Source of the DNA: UBA5109 sp965662565
GTDB taxonomy: Bacteria; Pseudomonadota; Gammaproteobacteria; Pseudomonadales; Pseudohongiellaceae
DNA length: 53,390 bases
Reading direction: 5' to 3'
NCBI GenBank assembly: GCA_965662565.1
Contig: CBFIHS010000009.1
Coordinates: 1 to 53,390 of the forward strand
Within the stretch, counting starts at the first letter, position 1. Each line of letters starts with the position of its first letter. Made by a program: the position numbers and the translations under genes. Positions 26,756 to 35,235 of the stretch are shown here, in pieces. The notes beneath the pieces are model-generated. The model had not been told where the DNA came from. It made no database searches and worked only from the letters and a program-made list of their open reading frames with translations.

Positions 26756-27730
26756 ATGTCTTTAAATCTCGCTACTCGAGAAATTAAGTTGGCTAATCCA
26801 AGAGGATTTTGTGCTGGAGTTGATCGAGCCATCGATATTGTTAACCGAGCCTTAGATATTTATGGCGCGCCGATTTACGTTCGCCACGAGGTGGTACATA
26901 ACAAATTCGTTGTTGAAAGGTTGCGCCTAAGGGGTGCTGTTTTTGTTGATGAATTATCGGACGTCCCCATTACAGAAGGTAAACAAGCCCCTATCGTTAT
27001 TTTTTCCGCACATGGCGTGTCACAAGCAGTCAAAACTGAAGCAGAAAAATTAGGCGTGCGTGTTTTCGATGCGACCTGTCCTTTAGTGACGAAGGTTCAT
27101 ATGGAAGTCATGCGCTACAGCCGTGATGGGCAAGAATGTATTTTAATAGGGCATGCCTTTCATCCCGAAGTTGAAGGCACTATGGGGCAATATGATAACA
27201 GTGCGGGTGGAGAAATTTATCTTGTTGAATCCTTAGAAGATGTTCAGAGTTTGCTTGTAAAAGATCCGGATAATCTTGCTTACGTGACTCAAACGACTCT
27301 TTCTTTAGACGATACCTCTTTGATTATTGATGCCTTACAGGAGCGATTCCCCAATATCTCTGGTCCGCGTAAGAAGGATATTTGTTATGCGACACAGAAT
27401 CGACAAGATGCTGTTAAACAGCTCGCGCTTGAGTGTGATCTGGTTCTGGTTGTGGGTTCGCCAAATAGCTCAAATTCGAATCGCTTAAAAGAGTTGGCCG
27501 AGCGGACTGGCAGTGAAGCCTATTTAATCGACAGTGCTGATGAAATTGTTGATGGATGGCTACAAGGAAAAATGAAGGTCGGCGTCACAGCTGGGGCCTC
27601 TGCTCCAGGGGTTTTGGTTCAAGAAGTGATTCAGCGTGTACAGGAGCTTGGTGGTGGAGAGCTTATGGAAATGGCTGGTATTGAAGAAAACATTACTTTC
27701 TCTATGCCTAGAGACCTTCGAGAATCCTAA
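26756..27730 (+). CDS. ispH: 4-hydroxy-3-methylbut-2-enyl diphosphate reductase
   Basis: Last enzyme of the MEP isoprenoid pathway, an iron-sulphur protein. The three cluster cysteines are C19 (PRGFCAGV), C108 (DATCPL) and C210 (KKDICYATQ). The 324-residue length is normal. It starts nine bases after fkpB. In many relatives the minor pilin operon follows. Confidence 0.97.
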   Translation: MSLNLATREIKLANPRGFCAGVDRAIDIVNRALDIYGAPIYVRHEVVHNKFVVERLRLRGAVFVDELSDVPITEGKQAPIVIFSAHGVSQAVKTEAEKLGVRVFDATCPLVTKVHMEVMRYSRDGQECILIGHAFHPEVEGTMGQYDNSAGGEIYLVESLEDVQSLLVKDPDNLAYVTQTTLSLDDTSLIIDALQERFPNISGPRKKDICYATQNRQDAVKQLALECDLVLVVGSPNSSNSNRLKELAERTGSEAYLIDSADEIVDGWLQGKMKVGVTAGASAPGVLVQEVIQRVQELGGGELMEMAGIEENITFSMPRDLRES

Positions 27731-27990
27731 ACCTCACACAGTTCAATCATTTCCAGCAGGATTACCCTGAAATAACGTGATCCAATTCGCATAATGCCTA
27801 TCCGGCTTGCCCATGCTGAAAAGTTTCTATCGCAGTTAACAGTTTTTACTATAAATTACGCTATTGTAATGCTTTTATTCAGTCAATAATTCTTTGTAAT
27901 ATAAGGGTTTATGGGCTCAGTCTCGCTTATTAGTGCAGTTGTTACATGTTATAGTGATCAAATAGTATTAATGCTTGGCTTGGTATCTAA

Positions 27991-28272
27991 ATGACTTATA
28001 GATTTAACCGAAATAATAAAAACAACCAGCAAGGTTACACTATGCTGGAAATATTGATTGTGATTGCTATCGGAGCAATATTAGTCGCTGTGGCTGTACC
28101 TAGTTTACAGGATACGATCAGCCGTAATGCTCGCGACAGTATCCAGTTGGACCTGATGTCTTCTCTGGTGCTCGCAATTGGCTCAAAGGGTTTAGCATTG
28201 CTGATCCTTAGTCGCCTTGTTCGTATAATTCTCTGTGCTGTGTATTACAGAACCACAACTTGCCAGCTGTGA
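27991..28272 (+). pseudogene. Truncated FimT/GspH-type minor prepilin
   Basis: The first 56 residues or so are a good type IV prepilin: basic leader, the processing site QQGYTMLE with its glutamate at +5, and a hydrophobic helix of about 22 residues ending in SLQDTISRNARDSIQLDLMSSLVLA. After about 28176 similarity to the FimT/GspH family stops. The reading frame then runs through the 3' end of the opposite-strand PP0621-family gene and ends at 28272, leaving a 93-residue product with no globular domain. The whole minor pilin cluster is absent. Confidence 0.78.
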
Positions 28273-28444
28273 CTGCATCAGCTTCCGGAATATGCACCGA
28301 ACAATATTCACATTTAACCATTTTTTCTTTGACACTGATTTTTGCTTTTGGCTTTGCGGCTGCTTTTTTTGCTTGGTAGTTTTTTACCGTCCGCCAAATT
28401 ATGAGAGCAACCAAAATGATGGTTATAAGTCTAAAAAGGCCCAT
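28208..28444 (-). CDS. PP0621-family protein
   Basis: 78-residue membrane-anchored protein. One N-terminal hydrophobic segment is followed by a lysine- and alanine-rich linker and a C-terminal CEYCSVHIPEAD segment with C-x2-C, plus a later Cys and His, probably a small zinc site. This matches the family named after Pseudomonas PP_0621. It is divergent from nadE. Its 3' end overlaps the truncated prepilin on the plus strand. Its function is unknown. Confidence 0.82.
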   Translation of the reverse strand: MGLFRLITIILVALIIWRTVKNYQAKKAAAKPKAKISVKEKMVKCEYCSVHIPEADAVTAGKLWFCNTQHRELYEQGD

Positions 28445-28573
28445 ATAAAATCCGCATTATTTTATGTTATCCTGCGCTCTAGAGCTGCTTTACTTGGCGC
28501 TTATGAATAACAAACAATACCCTACCTTCGGAACAATATCTACAGAAGTCAGCCCACTGGAAACATACTGAAA

Positions 28574-30196
28574 ATGCGTATTTTAATGGTTCAAATGAAC
28601 CCGCTGGTAGGAGATATACCTACTAATACTGAAAACTTGATTGCAGCTGCCAAGCAGGGCATAGAAAAACATTCAGCAGAGCTGATTGTATTTCCTGAGC
28701 TGGTATTAACGGCCTATCCGCCAGAAGATTTATTGTTGCGCCCCAGTCTCGATCAACGCATCGAAAATGCCCTCAAAGCTATTCAAGACGCCATGATTCC
28801 TGCTTATTTAGTGGTGGGTTATCCGGGTAGAGTGGAAGGCAAGCTATACAACATGCTGGCTGTTATCTATCAAGGTAAAGTGCTAAAGACTTATCGTAAA
28901 CAATGTCTACCTAACTATCAGGTATTCGATGAAAAGCGTTATTTTGAATCTGGAAACGAAACCTGTCTAGTCGATATAATAGGGATTCCAGTCGCCTTTA
29001 CTATTTGTGAAGACATATGGGAAACAGGTCCAATGCGTCAGGCCTCTCAAGCCGGGGCAAAGTTGATGGTGAATATCAATGGGTCTCCTTTCCATATCAA
29101 TAAAGTGCAAGCTCGGCATGACGTCGTCAAACAACGTATCGCTGAGACTGGCATGCCAGTTATTTACGTCAATCAGGTTGGTGCTCAAGATGAACTGGTC
29201 TTTGATGGTGCCTCGATGGCCTTGGATGCCGCCGGAGAGTTATGCGCTTTAGCGCCTTTATATCAAGAAGCTATGCTGCCCATTGACTGTGAACTTGATG
29301 TGGATGGACATGTGGTTTTGCATAAGACGGACATTGCCCCAGCTCTGGATGAGAAAGCTTCGGTATACCAGGCACTGGTTTTGGGTTTAAAAGATTATGT
29401 TAACAAAAATGGTTTCCCCGGAACTGTCTTGGGCCTTTCAGGCGGTATTGATTCTGCGCTAACACTGGCTATTGCGGTTGACGCCTTGGGTTCAGACAGA
29501 GTACATGCTGTTATGATGCCTTTTACTTACACTTCTGAAATGAGCTTGGAAGACGCCGAGAAAGAAGCCCGAATTTTAGGTATTAATTATCAGATTCTAC
29601 CGATTGCCGATATCTACGAAAGTTTTATGCAGACCTTAGCAACTGAGTTTGCGGGTATGCCTGTTGATCTAACTGAACAAAACATCCAAGCCAGAAGCAG
29701 GGGAGTGCTGCTTATGGCAATCTCCAATAAAAAGAATTTACTGGTCTTAACCACTGGTAATAAAAGTGAACTAGCGGTGGGTTATTCCACGCTTTATGGC
29801 GATATGGCAGGTGGCTTTGATGTCATCAAAGACGTGCCGAAAATACTGGTCTATGAATTAGCACGCTATCGCAATACTTTAGGCGAAGTAATTCCCGTGC
29901 GAGTGATTGAACGCCCACCTTCAGCTGAATTGGCGCCAGATCAGGTAGATGAAGATAATCTACCGCCGTATGAAATACTTGATCAGATTCTAGAACACTA
30001 CATTGAACGCGACATGAGTGCCGAAGCCATTATCAAAGAAGGCTTTGCCAAAGAAACGGTTGAAAAAGTTATTCGCTTGGTTGATCGAAATGAACACAAG
30101 CGCAGGCAGGCCCCGATTGGGGTGAGGATTAGCGAACGCGGGTTTGGACGTGATAGGCGGTATCCGATTACATCTGGTTGGAAGCTTGGCGATTAG
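28574..30196 (+). CDS. nadE: Glutamine-dependent NAD+ synthase
   Basis: Converts nicotinate adenine dinucleotide to NAD+ with ammonia drawn from glutamine. The 540 residues comprise an N-terminal nitrilase-type glutaminase domain, with the catalytic Glu near FPELVLTAYPP, Lys in RKQCLPNYQVFDE and Cys in FTICEDIWE, and a C-terminal synthetase domain with the pyrophosphate loop GLSGGIDSALT. ATG is at 28574. Confidence 0.97.
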   Translation: MRILMVQMNPLVGDIPTNTENLIAAAKQGIEKHSAELIVFPELVLTAYPPEDLLLRPSLDQRIENALKAIQDAMIPAYLVVGYPGRVEGKLYNMLAVIYQGKVLKTYRKQCLPNYQVFDEKRYFESGNETCLVDIIGIPVAFTICEDIWETGPMRQASQAGAKLMVNINGSPFHINKVQARHDVVKQRIAETGMPVIYVNQVGAQDELVFDGASMALDAAGELCALAPLYQEAMLPIDCELDVDGHVVLHKTDIAPALDEKASVYQALVLGLKDYVNKNGFPGTVLGLSGGIDSALTLAIAVDALGSDRVHAVMMPFTYTSEMSLEDAEKEARILGINYQILPIADIYESFMQTLATEFAGMPVDLTEQNIQARSRGVLLMAISNKKNLLVLTTGNKSELAVGYSTLYGDMAGGFDVIKDVPKILVYELARYRNTLGEVIPVRVIERPPSAELAPDQVDEDNLPPYEILDQILEHYIERDMSAEAIIKEGFAKETVEKVIRLVDRNEHKRRQAPIGVRISERGFGRDRRYPITSGWKLGD

Positions 30197-30249
30197 GCTA
30201 CACTCATAACGGCCCTGGTAGTTTTATATAGGTAAAGATTTAGAGCGAT

Positions 30250-30714
30250 TTAGGCCATGATGGCATCGCTGACTTTGATTGTGCCCTGTTTAAGTATTTG
30301 TGCTCTGATTCCCGTTTTATGGATCATATGAGTCATTATCTCATTCCCTAAAATACCAGCTAAATGAGCACATGGTTCACAAAATCTAATACCTTTTAGT
30401 TCAACTTCGCCAATAAAAAATGATTTGCCAATAAGCTCTTCAAGCCTTATATCTTTAGTCACAATACTGCGACGGAAGGCATCTGATGAATAATTCAGTT
30501 TTGTAGTTTGGTTAAAGGCTAGGATTTCTTCGCTTTCAATTAAGGTCAGCTCAGAGTCGGGGCGCATGTCTGATTTGTCAGAAAAGGTTCCTGTACGAAA
30601 GTAGTAGCGGTCACCAACTATTCCTTTGCTAGGAATCAACTCAGCTGAGTCAACAGACTCTATTGGCACCTGAGCTTGTGATGCCAAATAGATTTTTTCG
30701 ACTATTCCTGTCAT
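30250..30714 (-). CDS. MOSC domain protein
   Basis: 154-residue stand-alone MOSC domain, the second in this window. It shows GIVGDRYYFRTG, TLIESEEI, and the conserved cysteine region RFCEPCAHLAGI. A possible role is binding molybdenum cofactor or sulphur carriers, with no partner nearby to narrow this down. It lies on the minus strand, 40 bases downstream of the 5' nuclease gene, so the two may be cotranscribed. Confidence 0.85.
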   Translation of the reverse strand: MTGIVEKIYLASQAQVPIESVDSAELIPSKGIVGDRYYFRTGTFSDKSDMRPDSELTLIESEEILAFNQTTKLNYSSDAFRRSIVTKDIRLEELIGKSFFIGEVELKGIRFCEPCAHLAGILGNEIMTHMIHKTGIRAQILKQGTIKVSDAIMA

Positions 30715-30754
30715 CTGTCTATCCTTCTTGTGAGTGGGCAGTTTAAATTTTTAT

Positions 30755-31654
30755 CTAGAGATTAAACCATCTTTGTGACAGGCCCGAACTCAGTGCAAGT
30801 TGTTCAACGAGCTCTGTGAGATCATCGTGCTTAATGCCTTGCCATTTCAGGCTGTCGATTTCGGGTTCAATGTGTTTTTGCTGGTGCATGTCGCAAACAA
30901 TAGTGGTGAGGAGTTTGTTGAGCGGAAGCATTTCACGATGTGCATTGAGTAGGGCATGTATGCGTGAAGCACCACGGAATTTCATTTCGGCTACTGCTTC
31001 AATATTGTCGAGTATGTTTTCTACCGAGGTGTATTTCTTGAGAATTTTTGCAGCAGTGGTGTAACCGACTCCGGGGATGCCGGGGATGTTGTCGACTTTG
31101 TCGCCAGTAAGGGCGAGTAAGTCTGGAATTTGTTCAGGTGGCACGCCAAACTGTTTTTCGACACCGCGCCGATTAAACACAGTTCCGCGCGCGAAATCCC
31201 ACCAAGCATCTTCCTCACCAATCACCAGTTGGGTCAGGTCTTTGTCAGCACTGACAACCGTAATCGCGAAGCCTTGGTCTCTGAAAAAAGTAGCCAGTGA
31301 GCCAATAATGTCGTCGGCTTCGTAGCGGTTGCTACCAAAGGTTGGAATACCCACAGCTTCAGAGAAGGCCCGACATTGGTCAAACTGGTGTTTAAGTTCG
31401 GGTGGTGCTGGTGGGCGATTGGCTTTGTATTCGGGGTAAAGTTCGCGTCTGTAGGATTCGGTTTGGCTGGCATCAAAGGCACAGACAATATGTTGAGGTT
31501 GTTTTTGTCGTAACAGCTGGAACAGAAAGTCGCTGAAGCCAAAGACAGCGTTGCAGGGATTGCCTTCGCTGTCAGTGATGGACTCATCGTAAACGTGCCA
31601 GGCACGGAAGATATAAATACTGGAGTCGATCAGATAAACGCGGGGTAAAAGCAT
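30755..31654 (-). CDS. Stand-alone 5'-3' exonuclease (Pol I N-terminal domain type)
   Basis: 299 residues that match the 5' nuclease domain of DNA polymerase I without the polymerase. Metal-binding acids are in place: FDAS, EADDIIG, SADKDLTQLV, and TGDKVDNIPGIPGVG, the last being the helix-hairpin-helix segment that touches the DNA. Length and motifs fit an active flap endonuclease or exonuclease, related to ExoIX (Xni) but longer, and unlike E. coli Xni it keeps the full acidic set. Genomes often carry such a gene beside a full-length polA. Confidence 0.88.
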   Translation of the reverse strand: MLLPRVYLIDSSIYIFRAWHVYDESITDSEGNPCNAVFGFSDFLFQLLRQKQPQHIVCAFDASQTESYRRELYPEYKANRPPAPPELKHQFDQCRAFSEAVGIPTFGSNRYEADDIIGSLATFFRDQGFAITVVSADKDLTQLVIGEEDAWWDFARGTVFNRRGVEKQFGVPPEQIPDLLALTGDKVDNIPGIPGVGYTTAAKILKKYTSVENILDNIEAVAEMKFRGASRIHALLNAHREMLPLNKLLTTIVCDMHQQKHIEPEIDSLKWQGIKHDDLTELVEQLALSSGLSQRWFNL

Positions 31655-31740
31655 GGGTGAATTCTAACTGTTTATGCCGTGCTGCGGTAAATTATTTGTT
31701 ATGATCCCGTTTTATTCTAAGTTTCTAGGGGTTATTAATT

Positions 31741-32973
31741 TTGCCAAAACAACATTGCATTATAGTGGGCGCCAGCCACGCTGCAGCAGAGCTTTGTACT
31801 AGCCTTCGAAAGGAAGGTTGGGAGGGAGAAATTACTCTGATTGGAGATGAGGAATATCTGCCTTATAACCGTCCACCTTTATCCAAGACGTTTTTATCGG
31901 GTGCAAAAAGTGTTTATGAGCTCTTGATAAGAAGGGAAGAGGCTTATCTTAAGTCTGAAGTTAAGTGCATCTTGGATTGTCGGGTTGATCAGATTGATCG
32001 TGAAAACAAATCTATCTCCATGACAAATGCCAGCGGTGAAGCCCAAGTGCTTACTTATGACAAGCTTGTACTCACGACTGGCGCTAGAGTTCGAAAAGTT
32101 GAAATGCCAGGTTCAGATTTGGCAAATATTTTCTATTTACGCAACATTCAAGATGCCGATGAAATTCGCCCACACATTGCCGCTGGGAAGCAGGCTGTGA
32201 TAGTGGGAGGTGGTTATATTGGTTTGGAAACCGCCGCTATGCTCCGGTCATTCGGTATGCAGGTGACTTTATTGGAAAGAGACCCGCGTATTCTTAATCG
32301 TGTGGCTTCGCCTGAAGTGTCTGGTTTTTTTACACGTCTGCATCAAGAAGAGGGTGTTGAAATAGTTTCTGGTATTGAGTTAAGTCAGTTTGAGGGCACC
32401 GATAAAGTTGAAGCTGTGACGAGTTCTGATGGACAACGTTTTAATGCTGATTTGGTAATTGTGGGAGTGGGTGTTATCCCTAATGTTGAGTTAGCTGAGG
32501 CAGCTGGTTTGGAAATCAACAATGCGATTGTAGTCAATGAGTTTGCGCAAACCAGTGATCCAGATATTCTTGCCGCAGGCGATTGTACTTTTCATTTTAA
32601 TAAGCATTACTCACGCTGGTTACGATTGGAATCTGTTCAGAATGCAGTAGATCAGGCTAAAACAGTAGCAAGAACCCTATCTGGAAACCCTAAGGAATAT
32701 GACGAAATACCATGGTTCTGGTCTGATCAGTATGACGTAAAATTACAAATTGCGGGTTTATCAATGGACTACGATAACTTGGTTGTGAGAGGTGATATCA
32801 GTCAGGGTCGAAAGCTTGCTGTGTTTTATTTTAAGGGTGAGACCTTTCTAGCAGTGGATGCTGTGAATAGCCCACAAGAATTTATGTTTGGTAAAAGAGC
32901 GCTGGCTCAAGGGCTCAGTTTTGATCGAGCTCGGCTGGCAGATAGCTCAATTGCGATGAAAGAACTGCTTTAG
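31741..32973 (+). CDS. FAD-dependent ferredoxin/rubredoxin reductase
   Basis: 410-residue pyridine nucleotide-disulphide oxidoreductase of the putidaredoxin-reductase type, which transfers electrons from NAD(P)H through FAD to an iron-sulphur protein. It has the FAD loop IIVGASHAAAE, the active segment LPYNRPPLSK, the NAD loop VIVGGGYIGLETAA, and the FAD-pyrophosphate motif DILAAGDCT. TTG start at 31741. The [2Fe-2S] ferredoxin gene 870 bases downstream on the same strand is a likely partner. Confidence 0.9.
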   Translation: MPKQHCIIVGASHAAAELCTSLRKEGWEGEITLIGDEEYLPYNRPPLSKTFLSGAKSVYELLIRREEAYLKSEVKCILDCRVDQIDRENKSISMTNASGEAQVLTYDKLVLTTGARVRKVEMPGSDLANIFYLRNIQDADEIRPHIAAGKQAVIVGGGYIGLETAAMLRSFGMQVTLLERDPRILNRVASPEVSGFFTRLHQEEGVEIVSGIELSQFEGTDKVEAVTSSDGQRFNADLVIVGVGVIPNVELAEAAGLEINNAIVVNEFAQTSDPDILAAGDCTFHFNKHYSRWLRLESVQNAVDQAKTVARTLSGNPKEYDEIPWFWSDQYDVKLQIAGLSMDYDNLVVRGDISQGRKLAVFYFKGETFLAVDAVNSPQEFMFGKRALAQGLSFDRARLADSSIAMKELL

Positions 32974-33591
32974 CGAGCTTTTTCGTTCCAGNNNNNNNNN
33001 NNNNNNNNNATAATAAATTGAGGGCGGATAGATTATCAGTTCGAACAAAGAGAACAGATAAAACAAAGTCGAGCCAAAAGAAATGACGGCATTCGTGTTT
33101 TTCCAAGTATCGATGTCACTGTCGAGATTGAAGAATAATTGCAGACTGACGTAGACGAAAATACCTACAGACCAGCGTAAGAGAGTTAGTAGTGCGCGCG
33201 TTTTTGGCTGCAATAAATCAAAAACAAAGAGTGTTCCTCCTCCAAAACTAATGAATATCAACAGAGCATAAAAGAACATGCCGTTTATTCCGCTAAGCTC
33301 GTATGCGGCCCAGGCAAAAATCACACTGACAATAGAGAAAATTACGAATCGCACTATTCGCATTAATTTGCTTTGGCTTTTGATTAGTAAGGGCAAGATG
33401 ATCAAAATACCACTAGAGATCGCAAGAAACTCCGCTTCAACGATATAACCTAAGACTTCTATGGAAGTTCCCAAAATAAACTGCTGATTGGCGACCAGTG
33501 GGTAATTAAAAATCAGGGCCATCAATAGTAAAGGGACTGATGCTGCTAAGCAGTATCCAAGAATAGACTTTCTGTGCAGTGTTTTATTCAT
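32947..33591 (-). CDS. Polytopic membrane protein, family not recognised (3' end crosses gap)
   Basis: About 200 residues with roughly six hydrophobic segments, from MNKTLHRKSILGYC to IIYPPSIYY. No family signature is seen. The C-terminus runs into the unresolved bases at 32992-33009, so the stop at 32947 and the last residues are unreliable. The gene sits on the opposite strand between the reductase and the ferredoxin. Confidence 0.7.
   Translation of the reverse strand: MNKTLHRKSILGYCLAASVPLLLMALIFNYPLVANQQFILGTSIEVLGYIVEAEFLAISSGILIILPLLIKSQSKLMRIVRFVIFSIVSVIFAWAAYELSGINGMFFYALLIFISFGGGTLFVFDLLQPKTRALLTLLRWSVGIFVYVSLQLFFNLDSDIDTWKNTNAVISFGSTLFYLFSLFELIIYPPSIYYXXXXXXLERKSSLKQFFHRN
32992..33009. 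other. Assembly gap (18 N)
   Basis: Unresolved bases, just after the reductase stop and inside the 3' end of the membrane protein gene. Real length is unknown. Confidence 0.99.
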
Positions 33592-33790
33592 ATACTCTAC
33601 TCGGCTATTTAGTCAGCTATTTACTCCACTATCAATAGTCAAATAGAAGAAGCCCCTCTCAAGCGCAATATTTTGGATTACTAGTGCTTGATTTTATACA
33701 ACCATAAGAAATTCTCATAAGAGTTGCAATTTTTAAGTTTTTCGCCTTCTCAATATTCTTCATTTGGCTTTATCTGCTTAATTAAAACGG

Positions 33791-33796
33791 TATAAT
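33791..33796 (+). promoter_or_regulatory. Likely -10 element for the ferredoxin gene
   Basis: TATAAT at the centre of a near-palindrome GGTATAATACC, 45 bases before the ferredoxin ATG. No good -35 is visible at the right distance, so it may need an activator. Confidence 0.4.
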
Positions 33797-33840
33797 ACCA
33801 TCAGATTTTTTTGAGCAAACCAAGTTATGTGGAGTGAACA

Positions 33841-34161
33841 ATGCCTCTAATTAAATATGAAAATCATGATGGTACTGTTAATGAAGTTGAAGTACCTGTT
33901 GGCAATACAGTGATGCAAGGTGCTGTAGATAACATGCTTGATGGCATTGTCGCTGAATGTGGTGGTTCTTGTAGTTGTGCAACTTGCCATTGTTATATTG
34001 ATCCAGCTTGGGCAGATAAAATTCCTGCTGCTAGCGAAATGGAAAAAGACATGCTCGATTGCGTTCTGGAGCCTCAAGATAACAGCCGCCTGAGTTGTCA
34101 AATTGAAGTCACTGATGAATTAGAAGGTTTGCTCGTTAAACTTCCAGAATCGCAGTTTTAA
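33841..34161 (+). CDS. [2Fe-2S] ferredoxin, adrenodoxin/putidaredoxin type
   Basis: Small 106-residue electron carrier. The cluster ligands are C40, C46, C49 and C86, in the C-x5-C-x2-C pattern with a distant fourth cysteine typical of the adrenodoxin class. The segment PVGNTVMQGAVDN is conserved. It probably accepts electrons from the reductase at 31741 and passes them to an oxygenase or similar enzyme not found here. A terminator follows. Confidence 0.93.
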   Translation: MPLIKYENHDGTVNEVEVPVGNTVMQGAVDNMLDGIVAECGGSCSCATCHCYIDPAWADKIPAASEMEKDMLDCVLEPQDNSRLSCQIEVTDELEGLLVKLPESQF

Positions 34162-34250
34162 ATTTTTTGTATTTTCGGGAACTTTTAGTTTTATTAGCAT
34201 TCTAAGTAGTTGTGTAAAGAGTTTACCCAGCACTTTTCCCCAGAAATTTT

Positions 34251-34285
34251 AACCCGCTAAAGCGAAAGCCCTAGCGGGTTTTTTT
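34251..34285 (+). terminator. Rho-independent terminator of ferredoxin gene
   Basis: Perfect 9-bp stem AACCCGCTA (34251-34259) with TAGCGGGTT (34272-34280) and a T run. Confidence 0.92.
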
Positions 34286-34366
34286 GTGAGCTTCTTAACA
34301 GTTTCTTCCTGTCAGACTGCATACAATCAAGTCCTCAGCAGTATTTTTGTGATATTGAGGCTCGTA

Positions 34367-34609
34367 ATGCAACATCTCCGCAACACTAATATTCTAACTA
34401 CCACCAACAATAAGGTGGGAACTGATGCTGAGTCCTCAAATGCCCTTCAAGATTTGGTTGATATTCTGCAGCAGAACTATCTTAGTGATAGCCTTATTGA
34501 TCAAGCTGGTGTTGCCCGAAATTCAGCGAGCAATGACAACTCCAGTACGCTTAGCCAAAAGACCATAGCAGTAAGAGCCGTTACTCAAATAAAGCTTGTT
34601 GGTAAATAA
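34367..34609 (+). CDS. Small hypothetical protein
   Basis: 80 residues from ATG 34367, preceded by GAGG seven bases upstream. Composition is polar with many Asn, Ser and Thr, and a middle helix ALQDLVDILQQNYLSDSLI. I recognise no family. The gene is isolated after the ferredoxin terminator. Its reality rests on the Shine-Dalgarno and on the lack of a competing gene. Confidence 0.4.
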   Translation: MQHLRNTNILTTTNNKVGTDAESSNALQDLVDILQQNYLSDSLIDQAGVARNSASNDNSSTLSQKTIAVRAVTQIKLVGK

Positions 34610-34650
34610 GTTCTCTAGAAACAATGAGCAACAAAGCAGGCTTCACAGTC

Positions 34651-35235
34651 TTATGGATTCGTTAAAAGCGCTGCTACAGTATCTATATCCTTGGTAATAC
34701 CTGAATCTACGCAATCCAGTCGATAAATATCTTTCTTATGTTGCTTGAGTATTGAGCGAGCACCATTGTCCCCATTTAGCTCAGATAGAGCTTCAAAGTA
34801 CTTGGCTTGAAAGCCTACAGGGTTACCTTCAGAGCCTTGGTAAAATGGTCGAACAATTGCGTGTTCTAACAGAGCCTCTTGTATAGATTGGTAGGTTTCT
34901 TTTTTCACAAAGGGCATGTCTGCGAGTCCAATCACTACGCCACTACAACCGTTTAATAATGCTATCGCTGCTGCTAGTGAATGCCCCATGCCGAGCTTGG
35001 CTTGTTGCGCAATACAAATTGTCCAATCGCTTTCATACTGTTTGGCAAAGTCTTCATCTCCTGGACGCAGGACGAGAATTTTTTGTGTAAAACACTCTGG
35101 GATTTGTTGCAGAGTCGTACTAAGTAAAGAGGCTCCATCTTTGAAGATGATTTTGCGTTTATCTCTTTTAAAGCGCTTACTGGAGCCTGCGGCCAGAATA
35201 ATAATGCCGATATTTGGGTTGGCAGTCTCAAGCAT
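34651..35235 (-). CDS. mocA: MobA-like nucleotidyltransferase (molybdenum cofactor cytidylyltransferase MocA)
   Basis: Adds CMP to molybdopterin to form the cytosine dinucleotide cofactor used by xanthine-dehydrogenase-type hydroxylases. The 194 residues show the N-terminal nucleotide motif IIILAAGSSKRF, LADMPFV, and GSEGNPVGF. It overlaps the end of xdhC by eight bases and is probably translationally coupled. The cytidylyl form is chosen over MobA (guanylyl) because of the pairing with XdhC. Confidence 0.85.
   Translation of the reverse strand: MLETANPNIGIIILAAGSSKRFKRDKRKIIFKDGASLLSTTLQQIPECFTQKILVLRPGDEDFAKQYESDWTICIAQQAKLGMGHSLAAAIALLNGCSGVVIGLADMPFVKKETYQSIQEALLEHAIVRPFYQGSEGNPVGFQAKYFEALSELNGDNGARSILKQHKKDIYRLDCVDSGITKDIDTVAALLTNP

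Noticed and set aside
34286..34366. N-terminal extension of the small ORF at 34367
   Set aside because: Its start codon lies at the end of the ferredoxin terminator T run, so the longer form would rarely be transcribed.
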